DNA of 57,757 nt from Blastococcus sp. (GCA_025465355.1 JAODNN010000086.1:1-57757), one strand, 5' to 3'; counted from the first letter of the stretch, positions 17,301 through 25,733 are shown. A program made the numbers and translations. Notes: generated by a model not told the origin, from the letters alone.

Positions 17301-18446
17301 TCACCACTCGGCGAACGCTCCGTCGTCGCGGCGCCAGATCGGGTTGCGCCACCGGTGACCGATCTTCGCGGCTCGCTCCACCTCCTCGGCGTCGATCTCG
17401 ATGCCCAGGCCCGGTCCGGTCAGTGCTGGGACGTAGCCGTCGGTGTAGGCGAAGACCGAGCCGTCGAGCAGGTAGTCGAGGAGGTCGGAGCCGGCGTTGT
17501 AGTGGATGCCGAGGCTCTGCTCCTGGATGAGCAGGTTCGGGCTGACCACGCCGACCTGCAGGCTCGCCGCCAAGGCGATGGGGCCCAGGGGGCAGTGCGG
17601 GGCGAGCGCGACATCGAAGGCCTCGGCCATCGTGGCGATCTTGCGGACCTCGGAGATCCCGCCGGCGTGCGACAGGTCGGGCTGGATCACGGCGACACCC
17701 GAGCCGAGGACGCGGCGGAAGTCCCACCTGTTGTAGAGGCGCTCGCCCAGTGCGATGGGGATGGGGGTCGAGGCGGCCAGTTGCCCGATGAGTTCGCTGA
17801 CCTCGGGGACGGTGGGCTCCTCGACGAACAGCGGAGCAGCCGGCTCGAGAAGCGGCAATGTGCGGCGGGCCATGGCGAGGCTCATCCGGCCGTGAAAATC
17901 GACGGCGACGTCCCGGCCGGGCCCCAGGACCTCGCGGACCGCCGCGACGCGATCGGCCACCGCCTGTGCCGCGGCCGGCGTGTCCAGGGGGCGTAGCGCG
18001 CCGGAGCCGTTCATCTTCACCGCTGTGAACCCCGCGTCGATCTTCTCTCTGGCCGCCGCGGCGACGTCGGCCGGGTCGTCGCCCCCGATCCAGGAGTAGA
18101 CCCGGACGCGATCGCGCACGGCCCCGCCGAGCAGCTGGGAGACGGGGACACCGAGCGCCTTTCCGGCGATGTCCCACAGCGCCTGGTCCACTCCGGCCAA
18201 GGCGCTGGAGAGGATCGGGCCCCCGCGGTAGAAGCCGCCCTTGGCCAGCACGTTCCAGTGTTCCTCGATCCGCAGCGGGTCCTGCCCGACGAGATAGTCG
18301 GCGAACTCCTCGACGGCGGCGGCCACGGTGTGGGCACGCCCCTCCACGACGGGTTCGCCCCAGCCGGTCAGCCCCTCGTCGGTGTCCACGCGCAGGAACA
18401 GCCACCGTGGCGGCACCGGGTAGAGGGTGAGTCGCACGATCTTCAC
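17301..18446 (-). CDS. dgoD: D-galactonate dehydratase
   Basis: The 381-residue enolase-superfamily protein follows E. coli DgoD almost collinearly from the first residues (the RWLFLRV...DEGLTGWGEPV stretch) to the end (RNPIWRRDDGAFAEW). Metal ligands and catalytic residues are all present: DFHG (Asp and His), FVEEP (Glu), GER (Glu) and APHCPLGP (His). It should convert D-galactonate to 2-dehydro-3-deoxy-D-galactonate in the cytoplasm. The kinase and aldolase that would complete the DgoK/DgoA route are not in this window. GTG start at 18446 with GGGAG upstream. The gene stands alone on the minus strand, opposite the importer. Confidence 0.93.
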   Translation of the reverse strand: MKIVRLTLYPVPPRWLFLRVDTDEGLTGWGEPVVEGRAHTVAAAVEEFADYLVGQDPLRIEEHWNVLAKGGFYRGGPILSSALAGVDQALWDIAGKALGVPVSQLLGGAVRDRVRVYSWIGGDDPADVAAAAREKIDAGFTAVKMNGSGALRPLDTPAAAQAVADRVAAVREVLGPGRDVAVDFHGRMSLAMARRTLPLLEPAAPLFVEEPTVPEVSELIGQLAASTPIPIALGERLYNRWDFRRVLGSGVAVIQPDLSHAGGISEVRKIATMAEAFDVALAPHCPLGPIALAASLQVGVVSPNLLIQEQSLGIHYNAGSDLLDYLLDGSVFAYTDGYVPALTGPGLGIEIDAEEVERAAKIGHRWRNPIWRRDDGAFAEW

Positions 18447-18897
18447 GGGGGATCTCCCTTGTCTATCGCAGGACCTCGTCGTGGTGCTCCATCAGTGGCA
18501 ACCCGGCCCGGCCGCGGCGACCAGGTGGCCGGCGTGGCCGGGCTCGCAGGATGGCCACCACGGGGTCGGCGGCAGGAGTCGCCATGAGCCGGTCTGCGCC
18601 CGCACCGGTCGAGGAATTCATGGCGGGTGCTCCCGGGGAGGTCGTGGCGTGGTCGACCGGCCTGAGCACCTTCTCCCACAACGGTCACTCTGCCTTTCGC
18701 GGTGCGGGAAGGCGAGGCGTGGGACGCGTCGTGGCCGGTCAGCTGCGGCCTCGCGGTGGCGTCGCCGAAACGACGCCGTTATCAATTCGTGACTGGCAGG
18801 CGGCTGTACAAGCGTTTGCGCGCTCACCCATCCTGGTGAGACTCAGGTCACAGCTCCCGGCTTCCGCGCGCTGGGACACATCCCGATGGAGGGTCTC
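18447..18897. other. 450-nt intergenic region with possible GntR/FCD remnant
   Basis: This gap between dgoD and the divergent binding-protein gene has no convincing intact gene. On the minus strand (about 18680 to 18448) short pieces in two frames, DPVVAILRARPR...LMEHHDEVLR and then AIDKGDPP, read together like the end of an FCD-domain GntR regulator. Such a regulator (DgoR) accompanies dgo genes in E. coli. The pieces are separated by a frameshift and the match is weak. The right part carries an operator at 18809 and the promoter of the importer. Confidence 0.25.
18809..18818. promoter_or_regulatory. LacI-type operator upstream of the importer
   Basis: CAAGCGTTTG is the exact reverse complement of the CAAACGCTTG found upstream of the first LacI gene at 13161. 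It lies 80 nt before the start of the binding-protein gene, a typical repressor position, and ties the importer to the LacI pair. Confidence 0.65.
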
Positions 18898-19977
18898 GTG
18901 GATCTCAGGAAGTTCGCGCCGTTCGCCGGAGTCGCCGTGCTCTCGGTGAGTCTCCTCGCCGGCTGCGGCGGCAGCAGCAACAACGCCGCGTCAGGCGGCT
19001 CGTCCGGCGCCGCCTGTCCCCTCACGAGTGCGGCTGATCCCGGCAACTCGCAGGCCCCCGCCGGGGTGCCGACCGCCGACAAGGCGCCCAAGCTGACCAA
19101 GACGTCGGGCTTGAAGATCGCCTTCAGCCAGAACGCGAGCAACAACCCCTGGCGCCTCGCGGAGACCGCGAGCATGAAGGACGAGGCGGCCAAGCAGGGC
19201 CTCCAGTTGACGATCACCGATGCCAACAACGACCAGTCGAAGCAGGTCTCCGACATCAAGGGCCTCATCGCCCAGAAGCCCGACGCCCTCTTCATCGCCC
19301 CGATCACCGAGCAGATCGCCAACGTCGTCAAGGATGCCGCCACGGCGGGCATCCCGGTCTTCCTCCTTGATCGCGCCGTCGACACGAACATCGCCGTTCC
19401 TGGCAAGGACTTCGTCAGCGTGATGCAGTCCGACTTCATCCAGGAGGGCAAGCGGGCAGCGGTCCAGATGGCCAAGGCCACCAACGGCAACGCAAAGATC
19501 ATCGAGCTCGAGGGCACCACCGGCGCATCTCCCGCGATCGACCGCAAGAAGGGCTTCGACGAGGCGATCAAGCAGTGCTCCGGCATGCAGATCGTGGTGT
19601 CGCAGGATGGTGACTTCACCCGCGCCAAGGGCCAGTCGGTCGCCGAGACCCTGCTGCAGTCACACCCGGACGCCACCGCCATCTACGCGCACAACGACGA
19701 GATGGCGCTCGGTGCCATCGCGGCCATCAAGGCCATCGGCAAGGTCCCGGGCAAGGACATCCAGGTCGTCTCGGTCGATGGCGAGAAGGACGGTCTCAAG
19801 GCCGTCGCCGCCGGCGACCTCTACGCCACGGTGGAGTGCAGCCCGCGCTTCGGCCCCATCGCCTTCCAGACCATGACCGACTATGCGGCCGGGAAGCCGG
19901 TCAAGACGCTGATCATCAACTCCGACCAGTTGTTCACCAAGGACAACGCTGCGGACAACGTCGCCAAGGCCTACTGA
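18898..19977 (+). CDS. ytfQ: Galactofuranose-type sugar ABC transporter, substrate-binding lipoprotein
   Basis: A 359-residue lipoprotein: signal peptide with lipobox LLAGC (Cys23), then a type-1 periplasmic-binding fold. Many segments align with E. coli YtfQ, the D-galactofuranose-binding protein: FSQNASNNPWRLAETASM, DALFIAPI, PVFLLDRAVD, IELEGTTGASPAIDRKKGF, SQDGDFTRAKGQ, YAHNDEMALGAIAAIK. The GTG at 18898 follows GGAGG at 6 nt and is preferred to the ATG at 18886. It is first in an importer operon in the order known for ytfQRT-yjfF and has a LacI-type operator upstream. The ligand is a furanose or pyranose galactose-like sugar by family; the exact sugar is inferred. Confidence 0.9.
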   Translation: MDLRKFAPFAGVAVLSVSLLAGCGGSSNNAASGGSSGAACPLTSAADPGNSQAPAGVPTADKAPKLTKTSGLKIAFSQNASNNPWRLAETASMKDEAAKQGLQLTITDANNDQSKQVSDIKGLIAQKPDALFIAPITEQIANVVKDAATAGIPVFLLDRAVDTNIAVPGKDFVSVMQSDFIQEGKRAAVQMAKATNGNAKIIELEGTTGASPAIDRKKGFDEAIKQCSGMQIVVSQDGDFTRAKGQSVAETLLQSHPDATAIYAHNDEMALGAIAAIKAIGKVPGKDIQVVSVDGEKDGLKAVAAGDLYATVECSPRFGPIAFQTMTDYAAGKPVKTLIINSDQLFTKDNAADNVAKAY

Positions 19978-20049
19978 GCCGCCACCGGCAGCACCGGGCT
20001 TGCTGTTCGGCCTGGCCCGGCGCGAGTCGCTCGGGCTCCGGCGACGATC

Positions 20050-20092
20050 CCGCCGGGGCCCGGGGAGGCGATGCCCCCCCGGGCCCCGGCGG
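20050..20092 (+). other. Perfect 16-bp intercistronic hairpin
   Basis: CCGCCGGGGCCCGGGG (20050-20065) pairs perfectly with 20077-20092 around an 11-nt loop. It sits between the binding-protein and ATPase genes without a T tract. Such structures often stabilise the upstream message or cause partial termination, giving more binding protein than membrane complex. Confidence 0.7.
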
Positions 20093-20123
20093 CCCCATGC
20101 GAAGCACACAGGAAGGGCTCTCG

Positions 20124-21674
20124 GTGGCCGACCGCTCATCGCCCCTGCTCTCGATGCAGGGCATCAACAAGCAGTTCCTCGGATCTCCTGCGCTGCGCGA
20201 CGCCCACTTCGAGGTGGCCCGTGGCGAGGTGCACGCGCTGATCGGCCAGAACGGCGCGGGCAAGTCAACCCTGATCAAGGTGCTCACCGGGGTCTACGCC
20301 AAGGACTCCGGACGCATCGAGTTCGACGGCCGCGAGGTCGCTTTCCCCTCGCCGCACGCTGCTCAGCTGGCGGGCCTTTCCACGATCTACCAGGAAGTCA
20401 ACCTGGTGCCTTTCCGGTCCGTGGCCGAGAACGTCTTTCTCAACCGGGAGCCGAAACGCTTCGGTCTCATCGACTGGGGACGCATGAACCGCGAGGCGTC
20501 CGCGATCCTGCACCGGCTCGACATCGACGTCGACGTCACCCGGCCGCTCAACGACTACTCGATCGCCACCCAGCAGATGACCGCCCTCGCCAGGGCACTG
20601 TCGACCGAGGCCAAGCTGGTCATCATGGACGAGCCGACGTCCGCGCTCGCCGAGCAGGAGGTCCAGACGCTCTTCCGGGTCATCCGCCAGCTCAAGGACG
20701 AGGGCATCTCGGTCGTCTTCGTCTCACACCGGCTCGACGAGCTCTACGCGGTCAGCGACCGGGTCACCGTGATGCGCGACGGGCGCACGATCGAGGACCG
20801 GCCGATGTCGGAGATCAGCCGGTTCGAGCTCGTCTCGAAGATGCTCGGCCGCGAGCTGGCTGAACAGCTCTCGCACCGGCGGGCCGACGAGGAGGGTGCC
20901 CTCGCCGACAGGCAGGCAGTGCTCGAGGCGGTCGACCTCCGACGTGGTCGCGCCCTCGACGGGGTCTCGCTGTCGGTCCGCCCCGGCGAGATCCTCGGGC
21001 TTGCTGGCCTGCTCGGGTCCGGACGCACCGAGACGGCGCGCGCCATCTTCGGTGCGGACCCGCTCGACTCGGGAACCATTCGCATCGACGGCAAGCCCCT
21101 GCACGTCAAGTCGCCCAGGACCGCCGTCGAGCACAAGATCGGCTTGTCCTCGGAGGACCGCAAGACGGAGGGCATCATCCCGCAGCTCTCCGTGCGGGAG
21201 AACCTCACCCTCGCTCTGCTGCCGCACTTGCGGCGGCACGGCATCGTCGACCGCAAGCGCCAGGCGGAGATCGTCGACCGCTTCATCACGGCAATCGGCA
21301 TCAAGTGCTCGAGCCCGGACCAACCGATCCGGGAGCTCTCCGGCGGCAACCAGCAGAAGGTGTTGCTCGCTCGCTGGCTGTGTACCAACCCGAAGCTGCT
21401 GATCCTCGACGAGCCCACCCGCGGCATCGACGTCGGCGCCAAACGCGACATCCAGGTGCTGATACGGCAGCTCGCCGACGAGGGGCTGGCGGTTCTCCTC
21501 ATCTCCTCAGAGCTGGAGGAGATCATCGCCGACTCCGACCGAGTGGTGACGATGCGCGACGGCCGTTCCGTGGCCGGGCTCACCGGCGACCAGATCACCG
21601 AGGACGCGCTCATGCAGGCAATGGCTACGGGCGCTGCCGTGGACGACGCCGGCTCGAACGGGAACCGGTCATGA
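20124..21674 (+). CDS. ytfR: Galactofuranose-type sugar ABC transporter, ATP-binding protein
   Basis: The 516-residue protein contains two fused ABC domains, as usual for the ribose/galactose carbohydrate class. Domain 1 has Walker A GQNGAGKST (41-49), a signature region replaced by SIATQQM, and Walker B VIMDEPTSAL. Domain 2 has a degenerate Walker A (GLLGSGRTE), signature LSGGNQQK and Walker B LILDEPTRGIDVGAK. This asymmetry is normal for the family. It energises uptake of the sugar delivered by the preceding lipoprotein. The GTG at 20124 follows AGGAAGGG. The next permease may start by ATGA overlap with its stop. Confidence 0.92.
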   Translation: MADRSSPLLSMQGINKQFLGSPALRDAHFEVARGEVHALIGQNGAGKSTLIKVLTGVYAKDSGRIEFDGREVAFPSPHAAQLAGLSTIYQEVNLVPFRSVAENVFLNREPKRFGLIDWGRMNREASAILHRLDIDVDVTRPLNDYSIATQQMTALARALSTEAKLVIMDEPTSALAEQEVQTLFRVIRQLKDEGISVVFVSHRLDELYAVSDRVTVMRDGRTIEDRPMSEISRFELVSKMLGRELAEQLSHRRADEEGALADRQAVLEAVDLRRGRALDGVSLSVRPGEILGLAGLLGSGRTETARAIFGADPLDSGTIRIDGKPLHVKSPRTAVEHKIGLSSEDRKTEGIIPQLSVRENLTLALLPHLRRHGIVDRKRQAEIVDRFITAIGIKCSSPDQPIRELSGGNQQKVLLARWLCTNPKLLILDEPTRGIDVGAKRDIQVLIRQLADEGLAVLLISSELEEIIADSDRVVTMRDGRSVAGLTGDQITEDALMQAMATGAAVDDAGSNGNRS

Positions 21675-21721
21675 GTGACCCGCGTGCGACCGGCTCCCGT
21701 CCCGACAAGTCAGGAGCAACC

Positions 21722-22738
21722 ATGACCCCGCCCGCCGTCGAGCGACCTGTCGCCGAGCCGGCCGGCGGCGCAACGGCCGCCGTACCGCGCGCCGGCACAG
21801 GGCGCCAGGTCCGGTGGACGGTGTGGGCACAGCGCTACGGAGCGATCGCCGCACTCGTCGCCCTGTTCATCTACAACGCGATCGACACCCCTTACTTCAT
21901 GACCCGCCAGTCGCTGGTGTTCGTGCTGCTGCGACAGGCTGCCCCTATCGCCATCGTCGCGGTCGGCATGGCGATCGTCATCGGTACCGGAGGCATCGAC
22001 CTCTCGGTCGGCTCGGTGATGGCGATCGCGGGGCAGGTCGGCGCGACGCTGGTGCTCCACAACCACCCGTTCCTGCTCGCCATCGTGGCCGCCCTGCTGG
22101 TCTCGGCGGTGTGCGGGCTCTTCAACGGCACTCTGGTGGCGTGGTTCGGGGTGCAACCCATCATCGCCACGCTGATCCTCTTCATCGCCGGCCGCGGTAT
22201 CGCCCAACTCATCACCGGCGGCGAGCTGCAACCGCTGTCCAACCCTGACTTCCAGTGGATCGGCCTGGCGCGGCCCTTCGAGATACCCGTGCAGGTGATC
22301 ATCGCCTTCCTCGTGGCCCTCGGCGCGTGGTCGGTCATGAGGTTCACCGTTTTCGGCCGCCACGTGCTCACCGTCGGCGGAAACGAGACGGCAGCTCGAC
22401 TCGCGGGCGTGCCGGTTGCCCGGGTCAAGCTGCTTGCATATGTGACCTCCGCCGTTCTCGCGGGGCTGGTCGGTCTGATCGCAGTCAGCGCGACCTCGGC
22501 CTCGGACGCGAACAACACCGGTGTGGGGATGGAGCTCGACGCGATCGCCGCGGTGGCCGTCGCGGGGACTCCGCTGACCGGCGGCAAGGTGAACGTCTGG
22601 GGCGCCGTGGTCGGGGCCGTCCTGCTCAAGCTGCTGCAGAACACGCTCATCGCGCACGGCATCACCAAAGAGGTCGCGCAGATCATCGAGGGCGCGGTCA
22701 TCGTGGGCGCCCTGTGGCTCCAGCGGCACGAGGCATGA
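21722..22738 (+). CDS. ytfT: Galactofuranose-type sugar ABC transporter, permease 1
   Basis: A 338-residue inner-membrane permease of the RbsC/XylH/YtfT type with about nine to ten helices and the motif GMAIVIGTGGIDLSVGSVMA typical of the class; VAGTPLTGGKVNVWGAVVGA is near the C terminus. The start is placed at ATG 21722 because AGGAG lies 6 nt upstream. The ATG at 21671 overlaps the ATPase stop (ATGA) and would add 17 residues, so it is the main alternative. It should pair with the next gene product as the two halves of the channel. Confidence 0.9.
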   Translation: MTPPAVERPVAEPAGGATAAVPRAGTGRQVRWTVWAQRYGAIAALVALFIYNAIDTPYFMTRQSLVFVLLRQAAPIAIVAVGMAIVIGTGGIDLSVGSVMAIAGQVGATLVLHNHPFLLAIVAALLVSAVCGLFNGTLVAWFGVQPIIATLILFIAGRGIAQLITGGELQPLSNPDFQWIGLARPFEIPVQVIIAFLVALGAWSVMRFTVFGRHVLTVGGNETAARLAGVPVARVKLLAYVTSAVLAGLVGLIAVSATSASDANNTGVGMELDAIAAVAVAGTPLTGGKVNVWGAVVGAVLLKLLQNTLIAHGITKEVAQIIEGAVIVGALWLQRHEA

Positions 22739-22746
22739 GGACGGCC

Positions 22747-23763
22747 ATGACAACCACTGTTTCGGCCCCCGAAGGCAGGTCCCCGGGCCGCCGCATCCAG
22801 GCCGGCCTGCTGCTGCAGCGCCAGGGCGCCCTCATCGCGCTCGTCATCCTCATCGCCTTCGGCGCACTGCGCTACGGCGCGGATTTCGCCACCGGCTACA
22901 ACCTCACCAGCTTCACCGGCGACACCGCCAAGTACGGCCTGGTGGCGCTCGGCATGACCTTCGTGATCATGACGGGTGGCATCGACCTCTCGGTCGGCTC
23001 GGTGGCCGCCCTCGGCGGCGTCGTGGCGATCAAGGTCAGCCCGCAGGGGCTGCTGCCCGGGCTCCTGGCCGGCATCGCCGCGGGCGCGGCGGTCGGCGCC
23101 CTCAACGGCTTCCTCATCACCAAGCTCAGGCTGCAGCCCTTCATCGTCACGTTGGCCACCTTGCTCGCCATCCGCGGCCTTGCACTCAACCTGGCCGGCG
23201 CCCACGCCGCGGTCGCGGCGCCAGGCGGCTTCCAGAAGCTCGGCAGCTGGTCGCTGCTCGGCCTGCCGGTTGCGGCGTGGGCGATGTTCCTGGCCTTTCT
23301 TGTCGGCGCGGCCGTGCTGCACTACACGGCCTGGGGGCGGCAGGTCCTCGCGATCGGGGGCAACGTCGACGCCGCCAAGCTGATGGGCCTGCCGGTGGGC
23401 CGCACGACGTTCAGCGTCTACGTGCTCTCGGGCGGGCTGGCAGGGTGCGCCGGCGTTTTCCTCGGCTCGCAGAACGGCTCCGTCGACACAGCCGCCGGGC
23501 TCGGCTGGGAACTGACGGCTATCGCCGCCGTCGTGGTGGGCGGCACGCTGCTCACCGGAGGCCAGGGGTCGGTGCTGTCGACCTTGGTCGGCGTGCTGTT
23601 GCTGCAGCTCATCTTCAACCTCATCGTCTTCGAGAACGGCAAGGGCGACATCAACATCAGCTCGTACTGGGAGTCCGTGATCCGCGGCGCGTTCCTGCTC
23701 GTCGTCGTGCTCCTACAGGTCCGCCTGGTGAAACGGCGCAGGACCAGCGGGCGGCAGGCGTGA
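22747..23763 (+). CDS. yjfF: Galactofuranose-type sugar ABC transporter, permease 2
   Basis: A 338-residue permease related to YjfF, with GMTFVIMTGGIDLSVGSVAA and GGTLLTGGQGSVLSTLVGV and about nine helices. Having two different permeases after a single two-domain ATPase is the specific layout of the ytfQRT-yjfF galactofuranose importer. The ATG at 22747 follows GAGGA; the ATG at 22735 that overlaps the previous stop (ATGA) is possible and adds four residues. The order and spacing show one transcript with the genes before it. Confidence 0.9.
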   Translation: MTTTVSAPEGRSPGRRIQAGLLLQRQGALIALVILIAFGALRYGADFATGYNLTSFTGDTAKYGLVALGMTFVIMTGGIDLSVGSVAALGGVVAIKVSPQGLLPGLLAGIAAGAAVGALNGFLITKLRLQPFIVTLATLLAIRGLALNLAGAHAAVAAPGGFQKLGSWSLLGLPVAAWAMFLAFLVGAAVLHYTAWGRQVLAIGGNVDAAKLMGLPVGRTTFSVYVLSGGLAGCAGVFLGSQNGSVDTAAGLGWELTAIAAVVVGGTLLTGGQGSVLSTLVGVLLLQLIFNLIVFENGKGDINISSYWESVIRGAFLLVVVLLQVRLVKRRRTSGRQA

Positions 23764-23839
23764 CCGAGCGGATCCGGCTCCCGGCCCAGCGCCTGCGGAC
23801 GGGCCACAGCCTCATCGAGACGTACCGGAAGGGTCGCAA

Positions 23840-24409
23840 GTGACCAGCGAGACTGCGCGAATGACCAGCGAGACCGACCGCGCGTTGCAGGAGATCGTCG
23901 ATGCGGTCCGCAGCGTGTCCGAGCCCGAGATCGAGGGGATCGTCGACGAGTTGCTGGCGGCCCGCCGGATCGCCTGCTACGCGGGAGGTCGAGAGGGCCT
24001 CGTCATGCGGGGGCTGGTGATGCGGCTCTTCCACGCCGGCCTCGACGTGCACTACGTGGGCGACATGACCACCCCGGCGGTCGGTCCTGGCGACCTGGTG
24101 GTGCTCTCGTGCGGACCGGGGCGGATCTCCATGGTGGAGGCGCTCGCCGGGGTGGCGAAACGCGACGGCGCTCGGCTGCTGTACCTGACCGCGCAACCTC
24201 AGAACCCGCCGGCCGAGCTCGCCGACAGCGTGGTCCGCGTCACCGCGCAGACGATGGCCGACGATCGGGAATCCGCGGCGGCGCTCCCGATGGGCAGCGC
24301 GTACGAGATTGCCCTGTTCGTGCTCGTCGACCTGATCACGAATGGCGTACGCCGCCGCCGGGCCGAGTCGGTGGAGGAGCTGCGGTCACGCCACACGAAC
24401 CTGGAATGA
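23840..24409 (+). CDS. SIS-domain sugar-phosphate isomerase, 6-phospho-3-hexuloisomerase-like
   Basis: A 189-residue single SIS domain protein of the length and pattern of 6-phospho-3-hexuloisomerase (HxlB): ARRIACYAGGREGLVMRGL, then VVLSCGPGRISMVEA and the C-terminal PMGSAYEIALFVLVDLI, which carries the catalytic-region Glu. It should isomerise a ketohexose 6-phosphate. No hexulose-6-phosphate synthase, its usual partner, is nearby. The GTG at 23840 has GGAAGGG 6 nt upstream. A 13-nt direct repeat (TGACCAGCGAGAC) at the 5' end creates a second possible start at ATG 23861. It lies 76 nt after the importer and is probably in the same operon. Confidence 0.78.
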   Translation: MTSETARMTSETDRALQEIVDAVRSVSEPEIEGIVDELLAARRIACYAGGREGLVMRGLVMRLFHAGLDVHYVGDMTTPAVGPGDLVVLSCGPGRISMVEALAGVAKRDGARLLYLTAQPQNPPAELADSVVRVTAQTMADDRESAAALPMGSAYEIALFVLVDLITNGVRRRRAESVEELRSRHTNLE

Positions 24410-24465
24410 GCGGGCGAATCGCCACGCGGACAATCTGATTCCCCGCACTCTGTTGCGAAGGTGAG

Positions 24466-24475
24466 CGAACGCTTG
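24466..24475 (+). promoter_or_regulatory. LacI-type operator upstream of the kinase gene
   Basis: CGAACGCTTG matches the CAAACGCTTG element at 13161 in nine of ten positions. It lies 32 nt before the proposed kinase start, suggesting that the kinase has its own LacI-controlled promoter. Confidence 0.5.
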
Positions 24476-24507
24476 ATCCCCCCGTCCACCCGTTGCCGGG
24501 CCATCCC

Positions 24508-25230
24508 GTGAGTTCCTCGCCACCCCTCTTCGCCGGCCCGCTTCGTGAACTGGTCGCCCGGCTTACCGAGCCGGGCTACGAACGCGGGCGTTTTCTCCTC
24601 GGCCTCGCCGGCGAGCCCGGTGCCGGGAAATCCACCGTTTCCGCCTATCTGGCCGCGGCGCTGGGCGCGAGTGCAGTGGTGGTCCCGTTCGACGGCTTCC
24701 ACCTCGCCAGCAACCTCCTGGACAGCGACGAGTTGCGTGAGCGACGAGGTGCGATCGACACGTTCGACCTCATCGGCTACCGCCTGTTGATCCAGCGGCT
24801 GCGGCAAGCCGACGAGCCCGTGGTGTACGCCCCGGCTTATGCCCGGCAGTTCGAGGAACCCGTCAGCGCCGCGATTGCCGTCCCACGCAGCACGCCGATC
24901 GTCATTACCGAGGGCAACTATCTGCTGTCCGATCATCCCGACCTGCGCGCGGTGCGGTCGATGCTCGACCAGGTCTGGTACATCGAAGCCGACGCGGAAA
25001 CGCGCCGCCGCCGGCTCGTCCGGCGGCACATCCAGTTCGGCAAGACGCCCGCCGCGGCCGCCGCCTGGGTCGCCGGAAGCGACGAGACCAACGCCCGAGC
25101 CATCCGCGCGACTCGGGACCACGCGGACCTCGTCGTCCAGATCCACGAGGATCTCGCGCCCGTCGAGCCGGAACCAGCTCGTGAGCACGCGGACGAGGGG
25201 CCCCCGGGATCAATCGGCAAGCGTGTCTAG
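24508..25230 (+). CDS. Uridine-kinase/phosphoribulokinase-like small-molecule kinase
   Basis: A 240-residue P-loop kinase: Walker A GEPGAGKS (35-42), VVPFDGFHLA with the catalytic Asp region, RRGAIDTFD, and VITEGNYLL (Walker B region). It is closest in pattern to the YggC/FrcK group of sugar and nucleoside kinases that accompany carbohydrate ABC transporters. It probably phosphorylates the imported or modified sugar; the substrate is inferred from context only. No good ribosome binding site is visible; the GTG at 24508 is preferred to the TTG at 24493. The gene ends in TAG. Confidence 0.78.
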   Translation: MSSSPPLFAGPLRELVARLTEPGYERGRFLLGLAGEPGAGKSTVSAYLAAALGASAVVVPFDGFHLASNLLDSDELRERRGAIDTFDLIGYRLLIQRLRQADEPVVYAPAYARQFEEPVSAAIAVPRSTPIVITEGNYLLSDHPDLRAVRSMLDQVWYIEADAETRRRRLVRRHIQFGKTPAAAAAWVAGSDETNARAIRATRDHADLVVQIHEDLAPVEPEPAREHADEGPPGSIGKRV

Positions 25231-25435
25231 GGGCCCTGCGACACGTTGGTGCCACACCGCCCGATACGCCGGTGGGCGAGCGGCACGATCCGTGCGCGCG
25301 CGCCGACGAGGTGCTTCGGGAAACACCCCGGCGTCGGCTGAGGGGTTGTCCGCGAGCCGCGGCAGCGAGATCGTGGCGCCAGCGCTGCGCGGACGATCCG
25401 GAACCGGAACGTCTCCGGCCGTCCGGGGGTGGAAC

Positions 25436-25678
25436 ATGCTGTGGTCAATGATGAGCGCCGCCGCCTTCATTCTGGTGACCGTTCTGGTGGTCGTCCTGGC
25501 GCGAGGCCGCACCGCGCGGTGGGAGCGGGAACGGAAGGCGGCCCAGGAGGCCGAGGAGGCCCACCGCCATGGGCTCGCCCGGCGGCGAGCGCGACAGGCT
25601 CGGACGGGAATGCTCGCCGCCACGTCGTCCCGGGGGTTCCGCTGGCGCCGTCAGCGGCGGCCGAGGACGCCCGCCTAG
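25436..25678 (+). CDS. Small single-pass membrane protein
   Basis: An 80-residue protein with one membrane helix (about residues 7-23, AAAFILVTVLVVVLA) followed by a very basic, Arg/Ala/Glu-rich cytoplasmic tail (WERERKAAQEAEEAHRHG). No family is recognised. The ATG at 25436 follows GGTGG weakly. The codon pattern and the TAG stop are consistent with a real gene, but it may be a chance frame. The 205 nt before it (25231-25435) hold nothing recognisable. Confidence 0.5.
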   Translation: MLWSMMSAAAFILVTVLVVVLARGRTARWERERKAAQEAEEAHRHGLARRRARQARTGMLAATSSRGFRWRRQRRPRTPA

Positions 25679-25713
25679 CCCGAACCCGTCCAGTGGGGCG
25701 CCCGCGGGTAGGC

Positions 25714-25733
25714 GCCCGCCGCGGGAGGCGGGC
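25714..25733. terminator. Hairpin between convergent genes
   Basis: GCCCGCC (25714-25720) pairs with GGCGGGC (25727-25733) around a 6-nt loop. It lies between the small membrane protein gene and the convergent nrfD-type gene and could terminate both transcripts. No T tract is present. Confidence 0.45.
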
